From: Azospirillum brasilense
GTDB lineage: Bacteria > Pseudomonadota > Alphaproteobacteria > Azospirillales > Azospirillaceae
Assembly (NCBI RefSeq): GCF_007827815.1
Contig: NZ_VITH01000006.1
Coordinates: 1 to 64,000, forward strand
Reading direction: 5' to 3'
DNA length: 64,000 bases
Under the pieces are notes generated by a model. The model saw only the letters and a program-made list of their open reading frames with translations. It had not been told where the DNA came from and ran no database searches. Position 1 is the stretch's first letter; each line of letters begins with the position of its first letter. The position numbers and the translations under genes are program-made. Positions 24,345 to 32,259 of this stretch are shown here, piece after piece.

Positions 24345-25811
24345 TTAATGGAGAAGGCCGGTGATGGCGCCGGGAACGGGGGGAGCAGCCACCGGCCGGC
24401 CCCGGCGTTCCAGCCGGACCACCGCGCGCAGGCCCGGCCCGTTGTCCTCCAGCCGCAGGGCGCCGCCGTGCAGCCGGGCGATGGCGTCAACGATGGCGAG
24501 GCCGAGCCCATGGCCGGGCACCCGGTCCGACGGGTCGAGCCGGCAGAAGCGCTGCACCGCGAGCGCGCGCTGGCCGGGCGCCAGCCCCCGTCCGCGGTCG
24601 GCGACGGTGATCTCGTTCCAGCCGTCGCGCGGCACGGCCGACAGGTGCAGCGCCTCGCCCGGCGCGTATTTCAGGGCGTTGTCCACCAGATTGGCGACGG
24701 TCTGGAACAGCAGCGTGCGGTCGCCGCGCAGATCGAGGTCGCGCTCCACGGCGACGGTGATGACCGTGCCGGTGCCCTCGGCCAGCGGCAGGTAGGATTC
24801 GGCCACCTCGTCGAGCAGCGCCCTGGCGTCGAGCGGCTCCACCGCCAGGGCGCAGCGCCCGGTCTCGATCTCGCCCAGCCGCATGATGGCGCGGAACAGG
24901 TGCTGGATGCGCCGCGTCTCCTCGATGCCCTCCTCCAGCTCGCGGCGCAGGGCGTCGTCGGGGCAGCTCTCGGCGATGGTGACCAGCCGGTTGTGCAGGT
25001 GGGTCAGCGGCGTGCGCATCTCGTGCGCGATGCTGCTCGACACGCTGGAGACCTCCTCGACCAGCCGGGTCACGCGGTCGAGCGTGCGGTTGACCTCGCG
25101 GCCGAGGCGGGCGAACTCGTCGTCCGGCCCGGCGATGGCGACGCGGCGGTCGCGGTCGCCCGCCGCGTAGGCGGTCAGCGCCATGGTGATGGCCGACACC
25201 CGGCGCAGCGTGCCGGCGCTGAAGCGGAGGCCGAAGGCGACGCTGGTCAGCAGGAACACCAGCACGCCGCAGCCCGCCGCCAGCGGCACGGCGCGGAGCT
25301 GGTCGAGCATGGGCTGGAGGTCGTAGGCGTTGACGTAGCGCCCGCCGTCGCCCAGCCGCACCACCATCCCGCGGACCTTCCAGCCGTCGCCGCGCTGGTC
25401 GATGCGGCCGGTCTCGCAAGGGGCCGGACCGCCGCAGGCGACGACGGCGAGCAGCCGCCGGGCCATCGCCTCGTCGCCGTAGAGCACACGGCCGTCGCGG
25501 TCGATCACCATGCGCCGCCGCGTGCCCTCCGGCGCGAAGCGCTCGCGGCCGCGCAGTTCGGCGACCAGAGCGGCGGCGTCGCCGAAGCCGCCGTGCAGGC
25601 GTTGCGTTTCCTGGTCGCGCTCCAGCAGGTCGCCAACATGCTCGTTGACCAGTTCCACCAGCAGATCGCGGCTCCACAGCACGGCGGCGCCGGCCACCAC
25701 GAGGAAGACCGCGCCGATGGCCATGGCCTGGCGGAAGCTGCGCGTGTCGAGATGGCGGCGGACTCTCCGGACCCAGGGCGGGCCGGCGCCGCGCGGCTTA
25801 GCCCAGGACAT
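24345..25811 (-). CDS. Sensor histidine kinase (HAMP, HisKA) in the heme locus
   Basis: The protein has 488 residues. TM1 is at about 28-47, the periplasmic sensor at ~48-172, TM2 at ~175-195, then HAMP. The HisKA H-box is IAHEMRTPL with His263. The HATPase has N-box NLVDNAL (374-380), G1 DRGRGL (405-410) and G2 GHGLGL (433-438). The periplasmic domain has a close Cys126/Cys132 pair (ACGGPAPCE) that could sense redox state or bind a ligand; that is inference. Its ATG overlaps the last 14 nt of the response regulator gene, so the pair is translationally coupled. It lies between hmuV and hutX, all on one strand, suggesting a role in sensing heme, iron or envelope state. Confidence 0.85.
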   Translation of the reverse strand: MSWAKPRGAGPPWVRRVRRHLDTRSFRQAMAIGAVFLVVAGAAVLWSRDLLVELVNEHVGDLLERDQETQRLHGGFGDAAALVAELRGRERFAPEGTRRRMVIDRDGRVLYGDEAMARRLLAVVACGGPAPCETGRIDQRGDGWKVRGMVVRLGDGGRYVNAYDLQPMLDQLRAVPLAAGCGVLVFLLTSVAFGLRFSAGTLRRVSAITMALTAYAAGDRDRRVAIAGPDDEFARLGREVNRTLDRVTRLVEEVSSVSSSIAHEMRTPLTHLHNRLVTIAESCPDDALRRELEEGIEETRRIQHLFRAIMRLGEIETGRCALAVEPLDARALLDEVAESYLPLAEGTGTVITVAVERDLDLRGDRTLLFQTVANLVDNALKYAPGEALHLSAVPRDGWNEITVADRGRGLAPGQRALAVQRFCRLDPSDRVPGHGLGLAIVDAIARLHGGALRLEDNGPGLRAVVRLERRGRPVAAPPVPGAITGLLH

Positions 25812-26466
25812 AGCCGATGGCCCGCACGGTCTTCAGAAGCGGCGGGTCGAAATCCTTGTCGATCTTCGCCCGCAGCTTGAAGACATGGACCTCCACCAGA
25901 TTGGTCGGCGGGTTGAAGCCGTAGCCCCAGGCCTTCTCCAGCAGCATGCTGCGGGTCACGGTGCGGCCGGGGTTGCTCATCAGGATGTGCAGGAGTTTGA
26001 ACTCCTTGTCGGTCAGCTCGATGGGCACGCCGCGCCGGGTCACCCGCCGGTGGGTGACGTCCATCACCAGATCGCCGACCTCCAGCACGTCGCCGGCCCC
26101 GGCCAGGACGGCGCGGCGGGTCGCCAGATGCTCCAGCCGGACCAGCAGCTCGGCGAAGTCGAAGGGCTTGCCCAGATAGTCGTCGGCCCCGGCGCGCAGC
26201 CCGGCCACCCGTTCCGTCGTCTCGTCCAGCGCGGACAGCACCAAAACCGGCGGGTGGCGGGTCCCCTGCAGGCGCCTCAGCACCTCCATGCCGTCCAGCT
26301 TGGGCAGCATGCGGTCCAGCACCACCACGTCGAACGCCTCCTCGCGCAGCAGGCGCAGCGCGTCCTCGCCGTCGCCGGCGAAGCGGCAGGAATGGCCGGA
26401 GCCGCCGAGCTTCGCCCCGATCCAGTAGCTGACCGCCGCGTCGTCCTCAACGACCAGAACACGCAC
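25798..26466 (-). CDS. OmpR-family response regulator in the heme locus
   Basis: The 222-residue protein has a receiver domain with Asp8/Asp9 acidic pair, phospho-acceptor Asp51 (VVLDRMLPKLDG) and Lys100 (YLGKPF). A winged-helix DNA-binding domain follows (about residues 128-220; LTDKEFKLLHILMSNPGRTV, VEVHVFKLRAKID). It is the first gene of a two-gene unit with the kinase. A Fur-box-like site and a strong stem-loop lie in the short region upstream, between it and hmuV. Targets are unknown; the flanking hutX/receptor and hmu genes are the obvious candidates. Confidence 0.88.
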   Translation of the reverse strand: MRVLVVEDDAAVSYWIGAKLGGSGHSCRFAGDGEDALRLLREEAFDVVVLDRMLPKLDGMEVLRRLQGTRHPPVLVLSALDETTERVAGLRAGADDYLGKPFDFAELLVRLEHLATRRAVLAGAGDVLEVGDLVMDVTHRRVTRRGVPIELTDKEFKLLHILMSNPGRTVTRSMLLEKAWGYGFNPPTNLVEVHVFKLRAKIDKDFDPPLLKTVRAIGYVLG

Positions 26467-26491
26467 CGTCCCCTCCCTCCAACGCCTTTTT

Positions 26492-26514
26492 GGGGCGCCT
26501 CTTCGGGGCGCCCC
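26492..26514 (-). other. Stem-loop in the leader of the two-component operon
   Basis: GGGGCGCC (26492-26499) pairs perfectly with GGCGCCCC (26507-26514) around a 7-nt loop, 26 nt upstream of the response regulator ATG. On the minus strand it is followed by AAAAA, not T, so it is not a classic terminator. It may end or attenuate transcription coming from hmuV, or lie in the leader mRNA. Confidence 0.35.
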
Positions 26515-26529
26515 GTCTCGTTCCCTATT

Positions 26530-26549
26530 TGATATTAATAATCATTCGC
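26530..26549 (-). promoter_or_regulatory. Fur box upstream of the two-component pair, overlapping the end of hmuV
   Basis: TGATATTAATAATCA at 26530-26544 matches the TGATAAT-N-ATTATCA 7-1-7 Fur core at 12 of 14 half-site bases. The 19-mer at 26531-26549 matches the classic Fur consensus at 15 of 19. A second dyad, AATCATT-CGCA-AATGATT (26540-26557), overlaps it. The site lies upstream of the response regulator gene, not of a transport gene, which makes the sensor pair itself a likely Fur target. Confidence 0.6.
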
Positions 26550-27363
26550 AAATGATTTTTCCAGACGCCGCGGCGCGTCCCGTGGCGGCGTAGACCACGC
26601 CCTCCTCCTCGGGCAGGTCGAGCCGGACGAAGGCCGTGCCGAAGACGCGCTCCAGCACCGGCACCGGCAGGTTGGCCATGGACCCGGTCCAGGCAACGCG
26701 CCCGCCGGCCAGCAGCAGCCCGTCGTCGGCGTAGCGCGCGGCCAGCGTCAGGTCGTGCAGGATCACCGCGCAGCCGCCGCCGGTCCGCTCCACCCAGTCG
26801 CGCGCCGCCCGCAGCAGATGGTGCTGGTGGGCGGGGTCGAGGCTGGCCGTCGGCTCGTCCAGCAGCAGGTAGGACGGCCCCGCCACGTCGCGCCCGTGCC
26901 GACCGGCGGCCAACTGGGCGAGCGCGCGGGCAAAGGCGACGCGCTGGCGCTCGCCGCCGGAGAGCTGGGGCATCAACCGGCCGGCCAGCCCCCCGGCTCC
27001 GGCCCGGATCAGGCAGTCGGCGATCAGCGCCCGCCGGTCGCCGGGGCGGATCAGCCAGGGCTCGGTCGCCAGCTCCATCACCTCCTCCACCGAGAAGGCG
27101 AAGGCGACCGCTTGGTGCTGCGCCACCAGGGCGCGGCGGACGGCCAGCCGCGGCGCCGGGATGGCCGACATCGCCACCCCGTCGAGCAGGGCGCGGCCGG
27201 CGGTCGGCCGCCGCTCCCCGGAGAGGAGGGAGAGCAGGGTGGACTTGCCGGCCCCGTTGGGTCCCAGGATGGCCAGCACCCGGCCGGGCCGCACCGCGGC
27301 GGTGACGCCGTCGAGCAGGCGGGCGCGGCCGATGGTCAGGCCGGCGTCGATCGCTTCCAGCAT
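26542..27363 (-). CDS. hmuV: Heme ABC transporter ATP-binding protein HmuV
   Basis: The 273-residue ATPase has Walker A GPNGAGKST at 34-42, signature LSGGERQ at 134-140, Walker B YLLLDEP at 165-171 and an H-loop in AVILHDLTLA. AQHQAVAFAFSVEEVMELA is typical of the heme/B12/siderophore (FecE-like) class. ATG 27363 lies just 2 nt after the hmuU stop; the frame extends further upstream but only into hmuU. It powers import of heme through HmuU. Its last codons overlap the Fur-box-like site that precedes the two-component genes. Confidence 0.9.
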   Translation of the reverse strand: MLEAIDAGLTIGRARLLDGVTAAVRPGRVLAILGPNGAGKSTLLSLLSGERRPTAGRALLDGVAMSAIPAPRLAVRRALVAQHQAVAFAFSVEEVMELATEPWLIRPGDRRALIADCLIRAGAGGLAGRLMPQLSGGERQRVAFARALAQLAAGRHGRDVAGPSYLLLDEPTASLDPAHQHHLLRAARDWVERTGGGCAVILHDLTLAARYADDGLLLAGGRVAWTGSMANLPVPVLERVFGTAFVRLDLPEEEGVVYAATGRAAASGKIICE

Positions 27364-27365
27364 GG

Positions 27366-28475
27366 TCAGGCCCCTCCCAGTCCGCCGGCGCGGCGGCGCA
27401 GAAGCCACAGGAAGAAGGGACCGCCGACGGCGCCCAGCAGCAGGCCGGCCGGCACGTCGGCCGGGGCGGCGATGCTGCGGGCCACCGTGTCGGCCAGGAC
27501 CAGCAGGACCGCCGCCGCCAGCGCCGTCGCCGGCATCAGCCGGCGGTGCACCGGCCCCAGAAGAATCCGCATGACGTGCGGCACGATCAGCCCGACGAAG
27601 CCGATCAGGCCGGACACCGCCACCGCCGCCCCGACGCCCAGAGCCACCAGAAGCACCGTGCGCACGGCGAAGCGGTGCGGGTCGAGGCCCTGGAGGAAGG
27701 CCTCCCGCTCGCCCATGGCGAACAGGTCGAGCCGCCGCGCCCCGGCCAGCAGCCCGGCGGTCGCCAGCCCCATCAGGAGCATCGCCGGCCCGATCTGCGC
27801 CCAGCCCGACCCACCGAAGCCGCCCATCATCCAGAAGGTCATCTGGCGCAGCGCGAGATCGTCGCCGAGGTAGCTGAACAGCCCGATGCCGGCCCCGCCC
27901 ATGGCGTTCACCGCGATGCCGGCCAGCAGCATGGTGGCGGGGGCGTTGCGCCCGTCGCGGCGGGAGATCGCCAGGATCAGCACGGTGGCGGCCAGCGCGC
28001 CGAGGAAGGCGGCCAGCGGCAGCACGGTGGCGAGCGACAGGCCGCTGCGCGCCAGCCCCAGCCCCGACACCCCCAGCACCATGGCGGCGGAGCCGGCCAG
28101 CGCCGCGCCGCTCGACACGCCGACCAGCCCAGGGTCGGCCAGCGGGTTGCGGAACACGGCCTGGAGCGCCACCCCTGCCACGCCCAGCGTCACCCCGACC
28201 GCGGCGGCCAGGACGATGCGCGGCAGGCGCAGCATGGTCAGCACCATCCAGTCGCGTTCGGACAGCGGCGTGCCGGGCAGGCCGATCAGGGCGGCGAGGT
28301 GGGACAGGCTGCGGTCGAGCGGGACGGACACGCCGCCCGTCGCGACGGCGATCAGCACGGCCAGCGCCAGCGCCACGGCCAGCGCCGCCAGCACCGGGAC
28401 GAGGGGCGGGCGCCGAAAGGACGGCGCCGCCCGGTCCCCTTTCCGGGAGGACGGCATGGACAAGGTCAGGCTCAT
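27366..28475 (-). CDS. hmuU: Heme ABC transporter permease HmuU (FecCD family)
   Basis: The 369-residue protein has about nine or ten hydrophobic segments and FecCD signatures: RLPRIVLAAAVGVTLGVAGVALQ, NPLADPGLVGVSSGAALAG and GLIGFVGLIVPHVMR. It forms the membrane channel with HmuV and receives heme from HmuT. The start ATG overlaps the hmuT stop as ATGA (28472-28475), showing translational coupling. Confidence 0.92.
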   Translation of the reverse strand: MSLTLSMPSSRKGDRAAPSFRRPPLVPVLAALAVALALAVLIAVATGGVSVPLDRSLSHLAALIGLPGTPLSERDWMVLTMLRLPRIVLAAAVGVTLGVAGVALQAVFRNPLADPGLVGVSSGAALAGSAAMVLGVSGLGLARSGLSLATVLPLAAFLGALAATVLILAISRRDGRNAPATMLLAGIAVNAMGGAGIGLFSYLGDDLALRQMTFWMMGGFGGSGWAQIGPAMLLMGLATAGLLAGARRLDLFAMGEREAFLQGLDPHRFAVRTVLLVALGVGAAVAVSGLIGFVGLIVPHVMRILLGPVHRRLMPATALAAAVLLVLADTVARSIAAPADVPAGLLLGAVGGPFFLWLLRRRAGGLGGA

Positions 28476-29347
28476 GGTTGTCCTTGGGAAGAGGCGTCCT
28501 GGACGCGGGTGAGTTCGGCGACCGCCTCGGCCGTGCGGGGGCCGAGCCCCATCAGCAGCGCGCCGTCCACCACCGCCACCCGGCGGGCCTTCGCGGCCGG
28601 GGTCAGGGCGAGCTGCGGCGTCGCCAGGAACGGGTCGAGCCCGCCCGAGCGGTCGACCAGCGACCGGCTGACCAGCAGGATGTCGGGTGCTGCGGCCAGG
28701 ACGGCCTCCGACGACATCGGCACATAGTCGCGCTCGACCTCCAGGGCGTTGCGCGCGCCGGCCATGGCGATCAGCGCGGCGGGGACGGAGCGGCTGCCCG
28801 CCGCCATCAGACCGCCCGGCCCGCCGCCGACCACGCCGAGCACGACCGGCGCGCCGTCCTGCTCTCCGGACTTGGCGGCGACGGCGGCCAGAGCGGCGAG
28901 GTCGCGGTTCAGCGAGTCCGCCAGCCGCCGCCCCTCCGCCTCCCGGCCGAGCAGGCGGGCGACCCGCTCCACCTTGTCGAGCAGCCCGGCCAGCGTCGGC
29001 GTTTCCGGCACGACCTCCACCGTGACGCCGAGCGCCCGAAGCTGGTCGAGCGTCGTCTCGGGGCCGGCGCCCTGGATCGCCAGGACGTGGGTCGGGGCCA
29101 GCGACATCACGCCCTCCGCCGAGAGGGCGCGCATGTAGCCGACGTCGGGCAGGCCGCTCACCGGCTGCGGATAATGGCTGCTGGTGTCTCGCCCGACGAC
29201 CGAGCCGCCATCGCCGAGCGCGTAGACCAGCTCGGTCACCGGAGGGCCGACGGTGACGATCCGCCGCTCCGCCGCCCCGGCCAGGGGGACGGCGGTGAGC
29301 GCGAGGGTGGCGGCGATTGCCGCGGGGAGAAAGCGCAGGCGCCTCAT
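28472..29347 (-). CDS. hmuT: Periplasmic heme-binding protein HmuT
   Basis: The 291-residue protein has a Sec signal peptide (MRRLRFLPAAIAATLAL, cut after AGA near residue 25). Two cluster-A-type lobes follow, marked by RIVTVGPPVTELVYALGDG, VGRDTSSHYP and SLAPTHVLA. This is the substrate-binding component of the heme importer. An open frame continues upstream for over 1 kb in hmuS, but that is antigenic to the hmuS reading frame; ATG 29347 gives a proper signal peptide and follows the hmuS stop by 17 nt. Confidence 0.9.
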   Translation of the reverse strand: MRRLRFLPAAIAATLALTAVPLAGAAERRIVTVGPPVTELVYALGDGGSVVGRDTSSHYPQPVSGLPDVGYMRALSAEGVMSLAPTHVLAIQGAGPETTLDQLRALGVTVEVVPETPTLAGLLDKVERVARLLGREAEGRRLADSLNRDLAALAAVAAKSGEQDGAPVVLGVVGGGPGGLMAAGSRSVPAALIAMAGARNALEVERDYVPMSSEAVLAAAPDILLVSRSLVDRSGGLDPFLATPQLALTPAAKARRVAVVDGALLMGLGPRTAEAVAELTRVQDASSQGQP

Positions 29348-29364
29348 CGGCCGGTCCCCGCCCG

Positions 29365-30324
29365 TCACAGGGACGCGGCGAGCGCGCGCCACTCCGCCCG
29401 TTCCGGCTTGTCCTCGTCGCGTTGGCCGCACAGGATCGCCGCGTTGTCGCCCCGGTCGTCGTACAGCTCGACGGTGGTGATGCCGCCCTTGTCGGTCGGC
29501 TTGTGGACGACCCAGGCGCTGGACAGCCGGGCCTGGACGGCGCGCAGGGTGAAGCCGGCGTCGTCGATGCGCAGCAGCCCGTCGGCCGCCGCCGGGTGGT
29601 CCACCGTGCCGGTGTGGATCTGGATGCAGCCGGCGTTGCCGACGAAGATCATGATGTCCAGCCGGCGGTCGCGCACCGCCTCCAGCAGCGGCAGGACGGA
29701 GGCGGCCGGCAGCTCCCGCGCGAAGCCCGGCCCGGCGAGGCGCAGCGCCTGCCGGCGCCCGACCCCGAAGGTCTTCAGCATGCCGAAGAACTCGTGCACG
29801 TCGATCATGGCGCTCCAGGCGGCGCGCAGCCCTTCCACGTCGATCTCCGCGTCGGGCCGCTCGGCGGCGGGGGCGGGCAGCGGCTCCAGGGCCGGCGCGT
29901 CCTGGTCGGCGGCGCGGTGCAGGATCAGGAAGGCGTCCCAGGCGGCGGCGTTCGTCTCCGCGGTGCGGTGGATGGCGTGGACGGCGCGGCCGTGCCGGTC
30001 GAAGACGCGGATGGCCTCGGCCTCGCCGTCCGTTTCCGGCGTGTGGACGGTGATGGCCCAGTGGCGCGGGAAGACGCGCAGATCGACCTCGCGGTTCAGC
30101 ACGATCAGGGCCGGGCCGTTGCCGTCGACGTTGCCGAAGCGCCCGGTCTTCCCGTGGGTAATGCTCCGGTTGCCGGTGACGACCCGGACGGTCCCCAGAA
30201 CGTCCAGTTTCCTCAGGGCGTCGGTCCAGTCCACCGCGAGCCGCATCGGGCGGGCGGCGCCGTTCTCCCAGCCGGGGAAGGTGGACAGGATCGGATCGGC
30301 GGTGAGCAGGTGGGTGTCGGGCAT
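29365..30324 (-). CDS. hmuS: HmuS/HemS-type hemin-degrading factor
   Basis: The 319-residue protein from ATG 30324 belongs to the HmuS/ChuS/HemS family, which bind heme in the cytoplasm and in some members break it down. Two related halves are visible: VLGTVRVVTGNRSITHGKTGRF early and VGNAGCIQIHTGTVDHP late. It is slightly shorter than the 340-350 residues usual in enteric bacteria. AAGGGAAG 8-9 nt upstream supports ATG 30324 over the longer frame beginning at 30378. It is the first gene of hmuSTUV, with an excellent Fur box about 70 bp upstream. Confidence 0.88.
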   Translation of the reverse strand: MPDTHLLTADPILSTFPGWENGAARPMRLAVDWTDALRKLDVLGTVRVVTGNRSITHGKTGRFGNVDGNGPALIVLNREVDLRVFPRHWAITVHTPETDGEAEAIRVFDRHGRAVHAIHRTAETNAAAWDAFLILHRAADQDAPALEPLPAPAAERPDAEIDVEGLRAAWSAMIDVHEFFGMLKTFGVGRRQALRLAGPGFARELPAASVLPLLEAVRDRRLDIMIFVGNAGCIQIHTGTVDHPAAADGLLRIDDAGFTLRAVQARLSSAWVVHKPTDKGGITTVELYDDRGDNAAILCGQRDEDKPERAEWRALAASL

Positions 30325-30391
30325 TGGGGGCTTCCCTTGACAAGATGCGGTGTGGTCGGCCTGTCCGGACAGGGCCAAATCTTCCGCAAAT

Positions 30392-30410
30392 GATCATGAG
30401 AAGCATTATC
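30392..30410 (-). promoter_or_regulatory. Fur box of the hmuSTUV operon
   Basis: GATCATGAGAAGCATTATC matches the classic 19-bp Fur consensus at 16 of 19 positions. It lies 68 bp upstream of hmuS ATG 30324, where a repressor would cover the promoter. This is the strongest of the four Fur-like sites in the locus. Confidence 0.7.
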
Positions 30411-30465
30411 AGTTACAAGGCGCCGATCATTAACCGGCATTAATCGCCGGGCACACGCGGGAACC

Positions 30466-30499
30466 GGGGCTTGCGTCGTCCAACGGCGACGCAAGCCCC
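30466..30499 (-). terminator. Strong hairpin ending the nitrilase operon
   Basis: GGGGCTTGCGTCG (30466-30478) and CGACGCAAGCCCC (30487-30499) form a perfect 13-bp stem with an 8-nt loop, 9 nt after the nitrilase stop. There is no T-run, but the position insulates hmuS from upstream transcription. Confidence 0.6.
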
Positions 30500-30507
30500 T
30501 TCGCCCG

Positions 30508-31479
30508 TCAGGCCGCCTCTTCGACCGTCTCGTTGCGCTCCGGAAGGGCGGCCTCGCGCACCGTGGCGACCGGCGCGCGCGGGGTCTCGTCAACGCGCAT
30601 GCTGAACAGGTCCGGCCGCGCGTAATGGCCCACCGGATCGAAATCGAGCTTGGCGCCGACCAGATCCTCGACGTCCACCTCGGCGGTCAGGATGCCCTCC
30701 GCGTCGACCAGCGGTCCGGCCAGGATCTCGCCGAGCGGCCCGACGATGACCGAGCGGCCGTGCATCATCCATTCGTCCGGCCCGGCGTCGATGCGGCTGG
30801 CGTAGTCCTCCGGGAAGTCCGAGCGGCGCATCACCTGGCAGGCGCCGATCACGAAGCAGCGCCCCTCCATGGCGACGTGGCGCATGGTGGCGATCCAGCT
30901 TTCGCGGTCGTCCGCCGTCGGCGCCGCCCAGAGCTGGACGCCCTTGGCGTAGTAGGCCGCGCGCATCAGCGGCATGTAATGCTCCCAGCAGATGGCGCCG
31001 CCGACACGGCCGAACGGCGTGTCCATGACGGTGAGGGTCGAGCCGTCGCCGAACCCCCAGACCAGCCGCTCCGACCCGGTCGGCATCACCTTGCGGTGCT
31101 TGCCCATCCGGCCGTCCGGCGACAGGTAGAGCACCGTGCAGTAGAGCGTCCCGCCGTCACGCTCGATGACGCCGACGACCGCGTGGATGCCGTGCCGCGC
31201 GCAGGCCGCCGACAGCGTCTCGGTCTCCGGGCCCGGCACAGTGATCGCGCCGCGGACGTAGCGGGCGAAGTCGGCGCGCCCCTCCGCCGTGCGCCGGCCG
31301 ATCGAGCAGCCGAAATCGAGCCCCTTCGGGTAGCCGCCGATGAAGGCCTCCGGGAAGACGGCGAGTGACGCGCCGGTGGCGGCCGCCTCGGCGATCAGGT
31401 CGACCGTGCGGGCGGTCGCCGCGGCGGCGTCGAACGGCACCGTCGCCGCCTGCACCGCGGCCACTTTAACCTTGGTCAT
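30508..31479 (-). CDS. Nitrilase (carbon-nitrogen hydrolase family)
   Basis: The 323-residue protein has the nitrilase triad: Glu44 (VFPEAFIGGYP), Lys130 (KHRKVMPTGSERLVW) and Cys164 (GGAICWEHYMPL). The GSERLVW and CWEHYMP forms are those of true nitrilases, which convert R-CN to carboxylate and ammonia, rather than amidases of the superfamily. Length fits aliphatic/arylacetonitrilases, though some are 10-40 residues longer. Its ATG overlaps the flavin reductase stop (ATGA). It is the last gene of an operon with an ABC importer, which suggests uptake and hydrolysis of a nitrile-containing compound. The substrate cannot be read from sequence. Confidence 0.88.
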   Translation of the reverse strand: MTKVKVAAVQAATVPFDAAAATARTVDLIAEAAATGASLAVFPEAFIGGYPKGLDFGCSIGRRTAEGRADFARYVRGAITVPGPETETLSAACARHGIHAVVGVIERDGGTLYCTVLYLSPDGRMGKHRKVMPTGSERLVWGFGDGSTLTVMDTPFGRVGGAICWEHYMPLMRAAYYAKGVQLWAAPTADDRESWIATMRHVAMEGRCFVIGACQVMRRSDFPEDYASRIDAGPDEWMMHGRSVIVGPLGEILAGPLVDAEGILTAEVDVEDLVGAKLDFDPVGHYARPDLFSMRVDETPRAPVATVREAALPERNETVEEAA

Positions 31480-32177
31480 GCTTGTCGTTCCTTGCAGTGT
31501 GTTTCGGTGGGTTGAGGCGCGGTGTCGACCCAGACCGGCCTCACCAGATCGAAGACGTCGCGGGTGCGCAGATAGGCCGAGGGGCCGTGCATGCGGGCGA
31601 CGAGGTCGAGCGCCTCATGGTCGATGCGGGGGCGGTCGGGGTTGCCGGTCAGGACGCGCGTCGCGACATGGGCGTGCAGCACCTCGCCCACGAACAGCCA
31701 CTGTCCGGGGCCGCTTTCGAACTCGTGGATCAGACGGCATTCGAAGGCGACCGGCGATGCGGCGATGCGCGGCGGCCGGACCGCGACGCTCGGCAGGGTG
31801 GCGAGCCCGGCGAGCCGGGTCTCGTCCACCTCGGGCGGCGCCTCGACGCAGGTGAGGTTCATCGCCTCCGCCAGGGCGAAGGGGACGAGGTTGATGACGA
31901 ACTCGCGGGTCGCCCGGATGTTGACCGCCGTGTCCTTCGGCCGGTCCGGGCGCGCCAGCACGCCGAGACAGACCACCGGCCGGTCGGAGCCGAAGACGTT
32001 GAAGAAGGAGTAGGGGGCCGCGTTCACCCGGCCCTCGGCCGAGCGGGTCACCGCCCAGGCGATCGGCCGCGGCAGGACCGCGGCGGTCAGAAGGCGGTAG
32101 CGGTCGGGCGCCGGAAGCGTCGCGAAGTCGAAATGGCGCGTTGGAGGGGCGGGGGCGTCGTCAAGTCGTAAGGTCAT
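31476..32177 (-). CDS. Flavin reductase-like FMN-binding split-barrel protein
   Basis: The 233-residue protein carries motifs of the DIM6/NTAB flavin reductase family: TAAVLPRPIAWAVTRSAEG, NAAPYSFFNVFGSDRPV, KDTAVNIRATREFVINLV and FECRL. Members bind FMN and either reduce flavin for a partner monooxygenase or act as oxidoreductases; no monooxygenase is adjacent here. AAGGAGA 5 nt before ATG 32177 fixes the start. Stop and nitrilase start overlap by 4 nt. Confidence 0.83.
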   Translation of the reverse strand: MTLRLDDAPAPPTRHFDFATLPAPDRYRLLTAAVLPRPIAWAVTRSAEGRVNAAPYSFFNVFGSDRPVVCLGVLARPDRPKDTAVNIRATREFVINLVPFALAEAMNLTCVEAPPEVDETRLAGLATLPSVAVRPPRIAASPVAFECRLIHEFESGPGQWLFVGEVLHAHVATRVLTGNPDRPRIDHEALDLVARMHGPSAYLRTRDVFDLVRPVWVDTAPQPTETHCKERQA

Positions 32178-32259
32178 GAAGTCTCCTTCGGCGCGGCCCG
32201 GCACGGCCGCCGCCCCGTCCTGCGCCCGTTCTGCGCGCTGAGTCGCGATCGCCGGCCGA

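Noticed and set aside
28472..30406. A 644-codon hmuT variant reaching through hmuS
   Set aside because: The upstream extension is out-of-frame translation of hmuS; a clean signal peptide starts at 29347.
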